A stretch of DNA of 13,348 nucleotides from Thermoplasmata archaeon (lineage in GTDB: Archaea; Thermoplasmatota; Thermoplasmata; Lutacidiplasmatales; UBA184). Both the position numbers and the translations under genes were made by a program. The notes under the pieces were generated by a model. It made no database searches. It saw only the letters and a program-made list of their open reading frames with translations, and was not told the origin of the DNA. The stretch lies in NCBI GenBank assembly GCA_030039825.1, contig JASHUV010000020.1, forward strand, positions 1-13,348. Direction: 5' to 3'. This document shows, one piece after another, positions 1 to 8,007 of this stretch (its first letter is position 1; the number at the start of each line of letters is the position of its first letter).

Positions 1-16
1 CCCCGACGTCATCCGC

Positions 17-38
17 CTCCCCCGGAGGCCCGGGGGAG
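17..38 (-). terminator. Strong GC hairpin just after the kelch-gene stop codon
   Basis: A perfect nine-base-pair inverted repeat (CTCCCCCGG / CCGGGGGAG) with a four-base loop starts about ten bases beyond the stop codon of the kelch/PKD gene. Its place suggests a transcript 3' end structure or an mRNA-stabilising hairpin. There is no T-run after it, and archaeal termination mainly needs oligo-T, so its role as a terminator is uncertain. Confidence 0.35.
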
Positions 39-48
39 CGCCCCGACC

Positions 49-3021
49 TTACGTCGGTTTCGATGGAGGGGGGGCCGCGGCCTTCGTCGCGGCCGGCGGG
101 GCCGGTTTGCGCCGCATGAGGACGACGAGGAGCGCCACCACCACGATGATGATCGGAATCCCGATGATGAGCCCGAGCCCGAGGCCGCTCGACAGGAAGG
201 CCGTCGAGGACTTCTGGATCGAGACCGACACGTTCCCGACGGCGACGGCGTAGGCCTGGTCGGTCACCGTGACGCGGATCGTGAAGCTACCGGTCGCGGT
301 CGGTGTGCACTTCAGCAGGTCCGTGTTCGAGCTCGTGCAGCCCGCGGGGAGGCCCGAGTAGCTGTAGGTGAACGGCGCGACCCCGCCCGTCGGCGTGACC
401 GCGAGGGAGATCGAGCTCCCCGGGGCGAGGCTCGACGGCGTCGCGACGAAGGAGAAGACCCGGAACGTCGGGCCGACCGTCAGGTTCAGGTTCGCGCTCG
501 CCGCGACGCCCTCGCTATCGGCGACCGTGGCGGTCACCGTGAAGTGGCCGCTCACGAGCGGGGTGCACGTCAGCACCGCGTCATCCGAGGAGTCGCAGCC
601 GGACGGGAGGCCCGTGTAGGAGTAGGTGTAGAGCCCGTCCCCGCCCGTCGCGTTCACCGTGAAGATCACGGTGTGCGAGACGTCCGTGACCCCCGGGGTC
701 GCGTTGAATCCGGTGATCACCGTGTCCGGGTTGACCGTAAGCAGGATCGGTTTGCTCGTCGCCGTGTAGCCCACGGCGTCGGTCAGGCTGACGACGATAC
801 CGAAGCTCCCGGGCGCGGTCGGTGTGCAGGTCGCCCGGGCGCCTCCGACGGGCGTGCAGCCCCCGGGCAGGCCGGAGAAGGTGTACTTGAACGGCGCGAC
901 CCCCGAACCGGTCGTCGCGTTCACGTAGATCGTGAGCGGCTGGCCGGCGTCGAGGAGGGACTCGGAGACCCCCGTCGACCCGATCGCGAGGTCCTTGACG
1001 ACGCTGACGCTGAAGTTGCCCGTGACCTCGGCCCCGAAGATGTCGGTCGCGATCGCCTCCACACGGTAGTTCCCGATGGCGATCGGCTTGCACACGAGCG
1101 CCGAGGTGTTCGCGCTCTGGCAGCCACCGGGAAGGAGGGGCCAGGTGTAGGTGAACGGCGCGGTACCCGCCGTCACGTTCGCGTAGAGCGTCGTCGAGGC
1201 GCCCTGGTCGAACACCGCCGGGGCGGCGACGAACTCGTTGATGGTGGGTAGGGCGTTCACGGTGAGCGAGCTGCTCCCCGACGTCTTCACGCCCGCACTA
1301 TCCCGCACCGTGACCGCGATCGGGAAGGTACCGGATTTCGTCGCGGTGCAGTTGATCGACGGAGAATCCTGGTCGGAGCATCCGGGTGGCAGCGCGGTCC
1401 AGTTGTAGTCGAACGGAGGGCTGCCGCCGGTCACCGTGGCGTTGATCCACGTCGGGAACCCGACATCGACGGCCGCGGGAGTGTAGGTGAACCCGGCGAC
1501 GGCCGGGTCGGCCCTCACGTCGAGCGTCAGGTTCGCGGAGGCGTTGTCGCCCATCGTGTCGTTCGCGCCGACGAGGAGCGTGAAGTTACCGGGCTCGGTC
1601 GGCGTGCAGGAGAGGTTCAGGACGTTCTCCGAGGTGCAGCCCCCGGGGAGGCCGTCGAAGTAGGTCGACAGCCCCGTGAGCTTCGACACGACCGTGAGAT
1701 TGATGGCGGTGAGCTTGCCCGCGTCCGGCGTGGCGGGCGAGATGTTCGCCCAGACCACGATCGGCGAGTTGAACGTCCAGGTGTTGTAGAGGAACTCCGT
1801 GTTGGTGTACCCGCCGTACTCCAGCATGTAGCCCCCCATCGGGTCCCAGACGAGCTGCGTGTAGGCGGTGGCCGGCGCGGACGTGGCCGGGTCAAGCTCG
1901 GTCCAGTTCCCGTTCTGGAAGCTCCAGGTGTCGGAGAAGGGGGTGCCCGTGCCCGAGTCGGGCGAGCCGCCCGTCATGATGACCGCGTCCCGGGCGGGAT
2001 CGTAGCCGAGGGAGGGATAGACTCGGTCCGCCGGGCTGTTCGTGCTGTGGACCTCGCTCCAGGTCAGGTTCTGGTAGACCCAGGTCTCGTCGGTCGCGCT
2101 CGCGGAGTTGCTGCTCCCGCCGAACAGCACGATCTCATGGTCGAAGTCATCGTAGGTCATCGTGGTCCGGTACAGGCCGGGCGCCCCACCCGTGATCTTG
2201 CTCGTAAGGTCGGTCCAGGTGTTGTTCGAGAACGCCCAGGTGTCCATGAGGGCCGTGCCCGCCGAGTCGGTCCCGCCCGTCAGGACCATGTAGCCGGTCT
2301 CCGCGTCGTACGCGAAGCCGCCCCGCCACCTCTCTTCGGGCCCCACCGTGTAGCTCAGCTGGGTCCAGTTCCCGGCGTGGTAGGTCCACGTGTCGTTGAC
2401 GAAGGACCCCGCGTTGTAGTCGTACCCGCTGAAGAGCACGACCTCCTGGTCCGCCGGGTCGTAGGCGAGCTGGGCGCCGGTCCGGGCCGGCGGCGCATTC
2501 GCCGGGAAGAGCTCGGTCCAACTTCCGTTCTGGTAGGTCCACGTGTCCGCCGTCACCTCGGTGGCGTCGTTGTAGCCGCCGAACGCGAGGACGTACCCGT
2601 CGGCCGCGTCGTAGCACATCGACGTAACGTAGACGGCCTCGGGGACCGCGGCGCCGGTGAAGAGGCTGCTCGTGACGTTGACCCAGTCACCGTTGATGAT
2701 CGAGTCGGCCCGGGGCGACGCGGTCGCGGGGGAGCAGGAGGAGCTCGCGGCGAGAGAACCCCCGCAGCTCAACGCCCGTCCCATCGCGGGACCCGCCCCG
2801 GTCTGGAGCGACGTCTCGGCCTGCATGACGGAGGTTTCTGCCGGGGTCAGGGAGGCCGGCGGTGCCCCTCCGGCGGACGGAGCACCGGCGTGGATCGCCA
2901 CCGAAGTCCCGGGTGGGGCATAGCCGAGCAACATGCTCACGAGGAGCACACCGATCCCGACACCGCGAAGAATCGATCGCCGATTGAATCTCACGCCGAC
3001 CCTCTGGGGGGCGGATTCCAT
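49..3021 (-). CDS. Membrane-anchored surface protein: six kelch repeats plus six PKD-like domains
   Basis: A 990-residue secreted, membrane-anchored protein; its function is probably adhesion or ligand binding at the cell surface, but no specific ligand can be named. The N-terminus has a basic stretch with twin arginines (NRRSIL, residues 13-18) and a hydrophobic segment (about 20-35), fitting a signal peptide. Residues 115-420 carry six kelch-type repeats, each ending in a variant of D-T-W-x-(Y/F)-x-N-x-x-W, which should form a propeller. Residues 424-936 are six PKD/Ig-like domains of about 85 residues, each with 'LP-x-GC' and a second Cys exactly ten positions later. A membrane helix (945-968) and a short RRK/Pro/Ala/Lys tail end the protein, so it should face outwards. 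Many N-x-S/T sequons suggest N-glycosylation. The ATG at 3021 was chosen over the upstream in-frame ATG at 3183 because it directly precedes the signal peptide and lies just downstream of a TATA-like element. Kelch/PKD surface proteins of this style are common in Thermoplasmata; the taxonomic inference is moderate. Confidence 0.88.
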   Translation of the reverse strand: MESAPQRVGVRFNRRSILRGVGIGVLLVSMLLGYAPPGTSVAIHAGAPSAGGAPPASLTPAETSVMQAETSLQTGAGPAMGRALSCGGSLAASSSCSPATASPRADSIINGDWVNVTSSLFTGAAVPEAVYVTSMCYDAADGYVLAFGGYNDATEVTADTWTYQNGSWTELFPANAPPARTGAQLAYDPADQEVVLFSGYDYNAGSFVNDTWTYHAGNWTQLSYTVGPEERWRGGFAYDAETGYMVLTGGTDSAGTALMDTWAFSNNTWTDLTSKITGGAPGLYRTTMTYDDFDHEIVLFGGSSNSASATDETWVYQNLTWSEVHSTNSPADRVYPSLGYDPARDAVIMTGGSPDSGTGTPFSDTWSFQNGNWTELDPATSAPATAYTQLVWDPMGGYMLEYGGYTNTEFLYNTWTFNSPIVVWANISPATPDAGKLTAINLTVVSKLTGLSTYFDGLPGGCTSENVLNLSCTPTEPGNFTLLVGANDTMGDNASANLTLDVRADPAVAGFTYTPAAVDVGFPTWINATVTGGSPPFDYNWTALPPGCSDQDSPSINCTATKSGTFPIAVTVRDSAGVKTSGSSSLTVNALPTINEFVAAPAVFDQGASTTLYANVTAGTAPFTYTWPLLPGGCQSANTSALVCKPIAIGNYRVEAIATDIFGAEVTGNFSVSVVKDLAIGSTGVSESLLDAGQPLTIYVNATTGSGVAPFKYTFSGLPGGCTPVGGARATCTPTAPGSFGIVVSLTDAVGYTATSKPILLTVNPDTVITGFNATPGVTDVSHTVIFTVNATGGDGLYTYSYTGLPSGCDSSDDAVLTCTPLVSGHFTVTATVADSEGVAASANLNLTVGPTFRVFSFVATPSSLAPGSSISLAVTPTGGVAPFTYSYSGLPAGCTSSNTDLLKCTPTATGSFTIRVTVTDQAYAVAVGNVSVSIQKSSTAFLSSGLGLGLIIGIPIIIVVVALLVVLMRRKPAPPAATKAAAPPPSKPT
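118..189 (-). other. C-terminal transmembrane helix of the kelch/PKD protein
   Basis: Codons for residues 945-968 encode an uninterrupted hydrophobic stretch rich in Gly, Leu, Ile and Val, followed at once by Met-Arg-Arg-Lys and a Pro/Ala/Lys-rich tail. The positive charges right after the helix predict a cytoplasmic C-terminus and an outward-facing ectodomain. Confidence 0.85.
214..1752 (-). repeat. Six tandem PKD-like domains with invariant C-x9-C
   Basis: Residues 424-936 of the surface protein split into six homologous units starting near 424, 506, 592, 678, 767 and 853. Each has a 'GG/TGG..PF.Y.(Y/W)..LP.GC' core and a closing 'G.F...V...D..G' strand. The cysteine pairs are at 462/472, 548/558, 634/644, 722/732, 809/819 and 895/905, always ten apart, so an intradomain disulfide in each domain is likely. 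The set probably forms a stiff stalk that lifts the kelch propeller away from the membrane. Confidence 0.8.
1762..2679 (-). repeat. Six kelch-type propeller repeats
   Basis: Codons for residues 115-420 encode six repeats of about 50 residues. Each has a 'YD...(G/E).(V/M)(L/V)(F/T).GG' strand followed by a 'DTW.(Y/F)..(G/N).WT.L' strand. Six such units fit one closed beta-propeller. Kelch propellers generally bind proteins or sugars; no catalytic residues of the galactose-oxidase type were recognised here. Confidence 0.8.
2908..3021 (-). other. Signal peptide, possibly Tat type
   Basis: The first 38 residues hold a basic region with N-R-R-S-I-L-R, then a hydrophobic core (GVGIGVLLVSMLLGYA) and a Pro-Pro-Gly break. 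N-R-R-S-I-L matches the Tat pattern polar-R-R-x-hydrophobic-hydrophobic. A Sec signal with chance arginines is equally possible, since the core is quite hydrophobic. Confidence 0.5.
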
Positions 3022-3045
3022 AAAAAGGGGGGAAAATCTCCCTCG

Positions 3046-3060
3046 CCATAAACCTTCACA
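3046..3060 (-). promoter_or_regulatory. Archaeal BRE/TATA-like promoter of the kelch/PKD gene
   Basis: Read on the minus strand, this AT-rich patch gives TGTGAAGGTTTATGG, with a TTTATGG box (3047-3053) after a purine-rich BRE-like stretch. Its centre lies about 29 bases before the ATG at 3021, so a start site about 25 bases downstream would give an mRNA with almost no leader. No Shine-Dalgarno sequence sits before this ATG (the preceding bases are CCCCCCTTTTT), which agrees with leaderless translation. Confidence 0.5.
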
Positions 3061-3114
3061 AAAAATCGCCCTTCGGCTCGCCGACGGTGCCGGCCCTCTT
3101 GGACGGGCTCGCGC

Positions 3115-3139
3115 GGCCCTTCGGCGACCCCCGAGGGCC
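3115..3139. other. Short inverted repeat in the divergent intergenic region
   Basis: GGCCCT and AGGGCC form a six-base-pair stem around a 13-base loop. It lies between the two divergent promoters in the 234-base gap (3022-3255). It could be a regulator-binding palindrome or chance in GC-rich DNA. Nothing else coding or RNA-like was recognised in this gap. Confidence 0.15.
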
Positions 3140-3166
3140 GCCGGTCGGGACGGGGTCGCTCCGCCG

Positions 3167-3190
3167 CGAAAACCTCGAATCAACGTTATC
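3167..3190 (+). promoter_or_regulatory. Candidate promoter of the sugar-phosphate operon
   Basis: This is the only AT-richer patch (CGAAAACC...GAATC..CGTTATC) close upstream of the ROK gene. A start site about 25 bases beyond it would give a leader of roughly 40-50 bases carrying the GAGGGG ribosome site at 3241. The match to an archaeal TATA box is weak, so this is a tentative placement. Confidence 0.22.
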
Positions 3191-3240
3191 AGCCGTGCCC
3201 GGCTCGGGGCGACCGCCTCGGGCCGGGACCACCCCCGGCC

Positions 3241-3246
3241 GAGGGG
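3241..3246 (+). promoter_or_regulatory. Shine-Dalgarno site of the ROK kinase gene
   Basis: GAGGGG lies nine bases before the ATG at 3256. No ATG, GTG or TTG occurs in frame between this ATG and the conserved phosphate-binding motif, so the site and the ATG together fix the start despite the unusually long N-terminus. Confidence 0.5.
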
Positions 3247-3255
3247 TCCGAAGCG

Positions 3256-4305
3256 ATGCCGCCCCGATCGTCACCCCGACGAAAACCCGCCGGGACGGAC
3301 CCGAGGTCGCGGCACGCCGCGGACCCGGCGACCCGATCGAACGCGCTCACGATCGGCGTGGACATGGGCGGCACGAAGATCGCGCTCGCCGTCGTCGATG
3401 CGGACGGGCGGGTCCTTGCGACCCATCGGCATCCGACCGACACCTCCGGCCCGTTCGACCGCATCATCGAGACGATCTCCTCGTGCGTCGCGACCTGCCT
3501 GGGCGACCCCGCGAAGGACGCGAAGGCGATCGGGGCCGGGGTCGCGGCCCAGATCCGGGAGCCCGAGGGGCGCCTCCTGGAGGCCCCGAACCTCCCGTGG
3601 CGGAACGTTCCCTTCCGGGCGAAGCTCGAGAAGGCCGTCGGCCTCCCGGCGATCGTGACGAACGACGTCCGAGCCGCCACGCTCGGCGAATGGCGGTTCG
3701 GGGCCGGCAAGGGCGAGGACGACATCGTCTGCGTCTTCGTCGGGACGGGTGTCGGGGGCGGGATCGTCTCGGGGGGGCAGCTCCAGGCGGGGACGTCGAA
3801 CACCGCCGGGGAGATCGGCCACATGACGATCGTCGTCGACGGGCGCCCCTGCCACTGCCCGAACTCCGGCTGCCTCGAGGCGTACGCCGGTGGATGGGCG
3901 ATCGCGGAGCGGGCGCGGGAGCTCGCGAAGAAACGGAACGCCGATTCGGGGCGCCTCCGGGAACTGGCCGGCGGGATCGATAAGATCTCGGCCGAGACGG
4001 TCGCCCAGGCCTATCGCGGCGGGGACCCCTTCTCCCAGGAGATCCTCGAGGCGACGGTCGAATACCTGGCGGCCGGGCTCGTCAGCGTCGTGAACGTCCT
4101 CAATCCCCGCGTCCTCATCCTCGGCGGCGGGGTCATCGACGGTCTTCCGAACCTCGTGCAGGCCTCCGAGGCCCTCGTCCGCCAGAAGGCGATCGCCGCG
4201 GCCGTCGCGCCGCTCAGGATCGTCCGGGCCGGGCTCGGCGAGGACGCGGGGGTCCTCGGTGCCGCCGAGTTCGCGCGGGGGGCCCTTGCGGCGCGGCGGC
4301 AATGA
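3256..4305 (+). CDS. ROK-family sugar kinase, probable glucokinase
   Basis: A 349-residue cytoplasmic kinase of the ROK family, expected to phosphorylate glucose with ATP to glucose 6-phosphate. The sequence shows the DMGGTK phosphate loop (36-41), the catalytic Asp in TNDVRAA (Asp137), VGTGVGGG (162-169), the sugar-binding GEIGH (185-189) and the zinc site made by His189 with Cys199, Cys201 and Cys206 ([10 protein letters not shown]). The usual Gly after the second Cys is Pro here. About 30 Arg/Pro-rich residues precede the kinase fold; this extension is unusual but there is no alternative start in frame. It is the first gene of the operon and overlaps transketolase by four bases (ATGA). Next to pgi and zwf homologues, glucose is the likeliest substrate. 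A fructokinase, mannokinase or allose kinase cannot be excluded, and ROK repressors are ruled out by the lack of a helix-turn-helix region. Confidence 0.88.
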   Translation: MPPRSSPRRKPAGTDPRSRHAADPATRSNALTIGVDMGGTKIALAVVDADGRVLATHRHPTDTSGPFDRIIETISSCVATCLGDPAKDAKAIGAGVAAQIREPEGRLLEAPNLPWRNVPFRAKLEKAVGLPAIVTNDVRAATLGEWRFGAGKGEDDIVCVFVGTGVGGGIVSGGQLQAGTSNTAGEIGHMTIVVDGRPCHCPNSGCLEAYAGGWAIAERARELAKKRNADSGRLRELAGGIDKISAETVAQAYRGGDPFSQEILEATVEYLAAGLVSVVNVLNPRVLILGGGVIDGLPNLVQASEALVRQKAIAAAVAPLRIVRAGLGEDAGVLGAAEFARGALAARRQ

Positions 4306-6314
4306 GCGCGGACGACGAGACCTGCGTCAACACACTGCGCTTCCTTTCCGTCGACATGGTCGAGGCGGCCAAGTCGGGCCACCCGGGCCTCCCCCTCGGG
4401 GCGGCGCCGATGGCCTACGCCCTCTGGGACCGCCACCTGAAGCACGATCCGGCCGAGCCCACCTGGTGGGACCGCGACCGCTTCATCCTCTCGGCCGGCC
4501 ACGGCTCCGCGCTGCTCTACTCGCTCCTCCACCTGACCGGCTACGACCTCCCGATGGAGGAGCTGAAGCGGTTCCGCCAGCTCGGCAGCCGGACCCCCGG
4601 CCACCCGGAGTACGGTCACACTCCCGGCGTCGAGGCGACGACGGGCCCGCTCGGACAGGGCTTCGCGATGGGGATCGGCTTCGCGATGGCCGCGAGGTCC
4701 GTGGCGGCTCGCTACAACCGTCCCGGGCTCCCGATCGTCGACCACTGGACCTACGGGATCTGCTCGGACGGGGACCTTATGGAGGGGATCGCCTCGGAGG
4801 CGGCCTCCTTCGCCGGCACGATGGGGGTCGGCCGGCTCGTCTACCTCTACGACGACAACCACATCTCCCTCGAGGGACCGACCAGCTGGACGTTCACCGA
4901 GGACGCGCTCCGCCGGTTCGAGTCGTACGGCTGGCGCGTCGATCACGTCGACGAGGGGAACGACCTCGAGGCCATCGATCGCGCGATCCGTGATGCGCGG
5001 GCCCACCCCGAGCTCCCGAGCCTGATCCGGGTGCGCACCCACATCGGATACGGGAGCCCGCGACAGGACTCGAAGGACGCCCACGGCGAGCCCCTCGGTC
5101 CGGAGAACGCGGCGGCGACCAAGAGCCGGCTCGGCTGGCCCGCGAGCCCGCCGTTCCTCGTCCCCCCGGCCGCCGCCCGATGGCGCGACCGGGCCCGGGC
5201 GAAGGGCGCGGCGGCGCGGGCTCCGTGGGAGGAGCTCTGGACCCGGTACCGGCGCGAGCATCCCGAGGCCGCCCGCGAGCTCGCCCGGGTGATGGCGGGG
5301 GAGCTACCTGACGGGCATGCCCCGGCCTTCTCGACCTTCCCCGCGTCCGCCGGAGGGATGGCGACCCGCGACGCCTCGACGAAGGTCCTCCAGGAGGCCG
5401 CGCGCGCCCTCCCCGAGCTCCTCGGCGGATCGGCCGATCTCGCGCCGTCGACCCGCACGCTGCTCGATGGCAGCGGGGATTTCGCATTCTCCGGTGAAGG
5501 GGGACGAAACCTCCACTACGGCGTTCGGGAGCATGCCATGGCGGCGATGGTGAACGGGATGGCGCTCCACGGAGGCGTCCGACCGTACGGCGCGACGTTC
5601 CTGATCTTCTCCGATTACGCGAAGCCGGCGCTCCGTCTCTCCGCGCTCATGCGCGTCAACACCCTCATGATCTTCACGCACGACAGCGTCGGGCTCGGGG
5701 AGGACGGCCCGACCCACCAGCCCGTCGAACAGCTCGCCGGGCTTCGGGCGATCCCGGGGTACGCGGTCTACCGCCCGGCGGACGCGAACGAGGTCGCGGT
5801 CGCCTGGGCGCTCGCGCTCGAGCGACGGGGACCCGCCGCGCTCGTGCTCACCCGGCAGAAGCTCCCCGTGCTCGACCCGACCGCCTACCCGATCCGGGAG
5901 GGGGCCCGGAAGGGCGGGTACGTCCTCGCCGAGGCGTCCGGAGGACGGCCCGCCGTGGTGATCGTCGCCTCCGGCTCGGAGGTCGCCCTGGCGCTCGCCG
6001 CCCGGACGAACCTCGAGGCCGCCGGGACCCCGACCCGGGTGGTCTCGATGCTCTGCACGTCCGTCTTCGACGATCAGCCCGAGGAGTACCGCTCCTCGGT
6101 CCTCCCCTTGGGACTCCCGGCCGTCGCCGTGGAGGCCGCGAGCCCCCTCGGCTGGGCGAGGTACGTGGGCCGCGACGGGCGGGTCGTCGGCCTCGACCGG
6201 TTCGGAGCGTCCGGCCCCGGCCCCGCCGTGATGGAGGCGCTCGGCTTCACGGTCGAGAGGGTCGTCGGGGCGGCCCGCGAGGCGATCGCCACGGCCGCTC
6301 GGAGGGGCGGATGA
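4302..6314 (+). CDS. tkt: Transketolase, full-length single chain
   Basis: A 670-residue thiamine-diphosphate enzyme that moves two-carbon units between ketose and aldose phosphates in the non-oxidative pentose phosphate pathway. The length is close to bacterial TktA (about 663). Visible landmarks are His27 in SGHPG, His67 in AGHGS, GPLGQG (115-120), the cofactor motif SDGDLMEG ... DDN (155-186), DAHG with His261, the catalytic Glu410 in VREHAM, and DGPTHQP with His472. The pyrimidine-binding and C-terminal domains are complete. Many archaea encode transketolase as two separate half-size genes, so a single bacterial-style chain supports transfer. It starts inside the stop codon of the kinase gene and overlaps the next gene by four bases. 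There is no clear ribosome site before its ATG, so translational coupling is likely. Confidence 0.96.
   Translation: MSADDETCVNTLRFLSVDMVEAAKSGHPGLPLGAAPMAYALWDRHLKHDPAEPTWWDRDRFILSAGHGSALLYSLLHLTGYDLPMEELKRFRQLGSRTPGHPEYGHTPGVEATTGPLGQGFAMGIGFAMAARSVAARYNRPGLPIVDHWTYGICSDGDLMEGIASEAASFAGTMGVGRLVYLYDDNHISLEGPTSWTFTEDALRRFESYGWRVDHVDEGNDLEAIDRAIRDARAHPELPSLIRVRTHIGYGSPRQDSKDAHGEPLGPENAAATKSRLGWPASPPFLVPPAAARWRDRARAKGAAARAPWEELWTRYRREHPEAARELARVMAGELPDGHAPAFSTFPASAGGMATRDASTKVLQEAARALPELLGGSADLAPSTRTLLDGSGDFAFSGEGGRNLHYGVREHAMAAMVNGMALHGGVRPYGATFLIFSDYAKPALRLSALMRVNTLMIFTHDSVGLGEDGPTHQPVEQLAGLRAIPGYAVYRPADANEVAVAWALALERRGPAALVLTRQKLPVLDPTAYPIREGARKGGYVLAEASGGRPAVVIVASGSEVALALAARTNLEAAGTPTRVVSMLCTSVFDDQPEEYRSSVLPLGLPAVAVEAASPLGWARYVGRDGRVVGLDRFGASGPGPAVMEALGFTVERVVGAAREAIATAARRGG
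6301..6306 (+). promoter_or_regulatory. Shine-Dalgarno site of the pgi gene
   Basis: GGAGGG lies inside the end of transketolase. It is four bases before the ATG at 6311 and seven before the in-frame ATG at 6314. The spacing slightly favours 6314 as the used start; the two choices differ by one residue. Confidence 0.45.
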
Positions 6315-7993
6315 TGCGCCGCAAGGAGCCCCGGGGCTGGTCGAACCCCCGGCTCCGGCTCGGGGCATACTCGGCCGCGATCGCGAGACGCCTCGACGAG
6401 TGGGACGCCTCGGAGTTCGGTCGGCGTTTCGGGCGACGCGATCCGACGATCTGGCCGAAGGCGCCCGCGGAGGAGGTCCCCTCCCGGATGGGCTGGATCG
6501 AGCTCCCCACGGAGATGGCGGGCCGGGTCCGTGACCTGACCGATTTCGCCGACGAGGTCCGGGAGGACGGCTTCGAGCGGGTCCTCCTGCTCGGCATGGG
6601 GGGCTCGAGCCTCGCGCCGCAGACGATGGCCCTGACGTTCGGGCCATCGAAGGCCTACCCGAGGCTCAAGGTCCTCGACAGCACGCACCCGGCCGCGGTC
6701 GGGAAGGCGCTCGGCGGCCACGACGTCGAGAAGGTCTTCTTCGTCGTGTCGAGCAAGAGCGGCTCCACGCTCGAGCCGAACTCCTTCTGGGCGTACTTCT
6801 GGGAGCTCGCGAAGGGGGCGGCGGCCGACCCCGGTCAGCAGTTCTGCGCCGTCACCGACGCGGGCTCCCCCCTCGAGACGCTCGCCGAGGCGCACGGCTT
6901 CCGCCACTGCTTCACGGCGCGGCCCGACGTCGGCGGGCGGTACAGCGCGCTCACCGAATTCGGCCTCGTTCCCGCCGCGCTCGCCGGCGTGCCGATCCGC
7001 CGCGTCGTCGAGCGGGCCGAGCGCATGGCGGCGGCGTGCGGCGAGGAGATCGCCGCCTCGAAGAATCCGGGGCTCATGCTGGGCGCACAGATCGGCGAGC
7101 TCGCGCTCGCCGGACGCGACAAGGTCACCTTCCTCCCGACACCGAGCCTCACCGCCTTCCCGGCGTGGGCCGAGCAGCTCATCGCCGAGAGCACGGGCAA
7201 GATCGGGAAGGGCATCGTGCCGGTCGCCGGGGAGGTCGCCCCCCTCGCGGAGGACGGACGGAAGGACGTGGTCCTCGCCGACCTCGTGCTCGCGGGCGAG
7301 GAGTCCGAGGACCTCGACGCCCGGCTCGCCGAGGCCGAGGCGACCGGGACCCCGGTCATCGTCTCGGACCTATCGGACGTCGCCGATCTCGGGGCGGAGT
7401 TCCTCCGCTGGGAGATCGCGATCGCTGCCGCCGGGGCGATCATCGGGATCGACCCGTTCGACCAACCGGACGTGGAGATGGCGAAGGAGCTCGCCCGGCA
7501 GGCGATGACCGGCCCGGGGGGGGCGTCGGGCGCCCCTACGCGGCCGAGGGCGGACGACGCCCGGGCGCTCTCCTCCGCGCTCGGGCCGTGGATGGCCTCC
7601 GCGAGGCCGGGGGATTACCTCGCGATCCAGGCCTACCTCGCCCCGTCGAAGGAGATGGACCGGGCCCTGGAGGCGCTCCGGGGATCGCTGCGGGAACGCC
7701 TCCGGATCAGCTCGACGCTTGGCTACGGACCGCGCTTCCTCCACTCGACGGGCCAGCTCCACAAGGGGGGTCCGAACACCGGCCTCTTCCTGCAGATCGT
7801 CGATACGCCCGCCGACGATGTCACGGTCCCGCCGGGACCCATGACGTTCGGGCGCATCCAGCGCGCCCAAGCGGACGGCGACGCCATGGCGCTCCTAAAG
7901 AAGGGCCGGCGCCTCGTCGGCGTCGACGTGGGGGCGGACGCGGTCGCCGGCCTCGACGCGATCGCGTCGGTGGTCCGCGCTCCCGCCGCGTGA
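6311..7993 (+). CDS. pgi: Glucose-6-phosphate isomerase, related to the PGI half of Tal-Pgi fusions
   Basis: A 560-residue cytoplasmic isomerase that interconverts glucose 6-phosphate and fructose 6-phosphate. It has two SIS-type sugar-phosphate domains: GMGGSS (95-100), SSKSGST (147-153), [11 protein letters not shown] (208-218) with the catalytic-type Arg210, an [14 protein letters not shown] stretch (288-301), and the C-terminal [10 protein letters not shown] (478-487) with the His and Lys expected in the active site. The C-terminal '[19 protein letters not shown]' region and the overall style resemble the isomerase half of bacterial bifunctional transaldolase/PGI proteins more than E. coli Pgi. 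It is also unlike the cupin-type PGI or the PGI/PMI enzymes found in many archaea. No transaldolase domain precedes it. It overlaps tkt by four bases and is followed after 14 bases by gnd. Confidence is high for the reaction and moderate for the subfamily. Confidence 0.93.
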   Translation: MMRRKEPRGWSNPRLRLGAYSAAIARRLDEWDASEFGRRFGRRDPTIWPKAPAEEVPSRMGWIELPTEMAGRVRDLTDFADEVREDGFERVLLLGMGGSSLAPQTMALTFGPSKAYPRLKVLDSTHPAAVGKALGGHDVEKVFFVVSSKSGSTLEPNSFWAYFWELAKGAAADPGQQFCAVTDAGSPLETLAEAHGFRHCFTARPDVGGRYSALTEFGLVPAALAGVPIRRVVERAERMAAACGEEIAASKNPGLMLGAQIGELALAGRDKVTFLPTPSLTAFPAWAEQLIAESTGKIGKGIVPVAGEVAPLAEDGRKDVVLADLVLAGEESEDLDARLAEAEATGTPVIVSDLSDVADLGAEFLRWEIAIAAAGAIIGIDPFDQPDVEMAKELARQAMTGPGGASGAPTRPRADDARALSSALGPWMASARPGDYLAIQAYLAPSKEMDRALEALRGSLRERLRISSTLGYGPRFLHSTGQLHKGGPNTGLFLQIVDTPADDVTVPPGPMTFGRIQRAQADGDAMALLKKGRRLVGVDVGADAVAGLDAIASVVRAPAA

Positions 7994-7994
7994 C

Positions 7995-7999
7995 GGAGG
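7995..7999 (+). promoter_or_regulatory. Shine-Dalgarno site that decides the gnd start
   Basis: GGAGG lies eight bases before the ATG at 8008. An in-frame GTG at 7990 overlapping the pgi stop is possible, but it would put this site inside the coding region. The ATG also starts directly before the conserved Rossmann strand. Confidence 0.65.
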
Positions 8000-8007
8000 T
8001 TCGAACG

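Noticed and set aside
2047..3051. Plus-strand open frame of 334 codons opposite the kelch gene
   Set aside because: It is a GC-driven shadow of the kelch repeats, with no domain or credible start signal.
3022..3183. Extending the kelch/PKD protein to the in-frame ATG at 3183
   Set aside because: The added 54 residues are Arg/Pro/Ala-rich, would bury the signal peptide inside the protein and would put the TATA-like element within the coding region.
3022..3255. tRNA, small RNA or riboswitch in the divergent gap
   Set aside because: No cloverleaf, T-loop motif or known riboswitch core was recognised; only a weak inverted repeat and promoter-like patches are visible.
4011..5261. Long minus-strand frame opposite the ROK kinase and transketolase genes
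   Set aside because: It crosses the boundary of two well-supported genes and has an Arg/Gly/Val-rich composition typical of antisense shadows.
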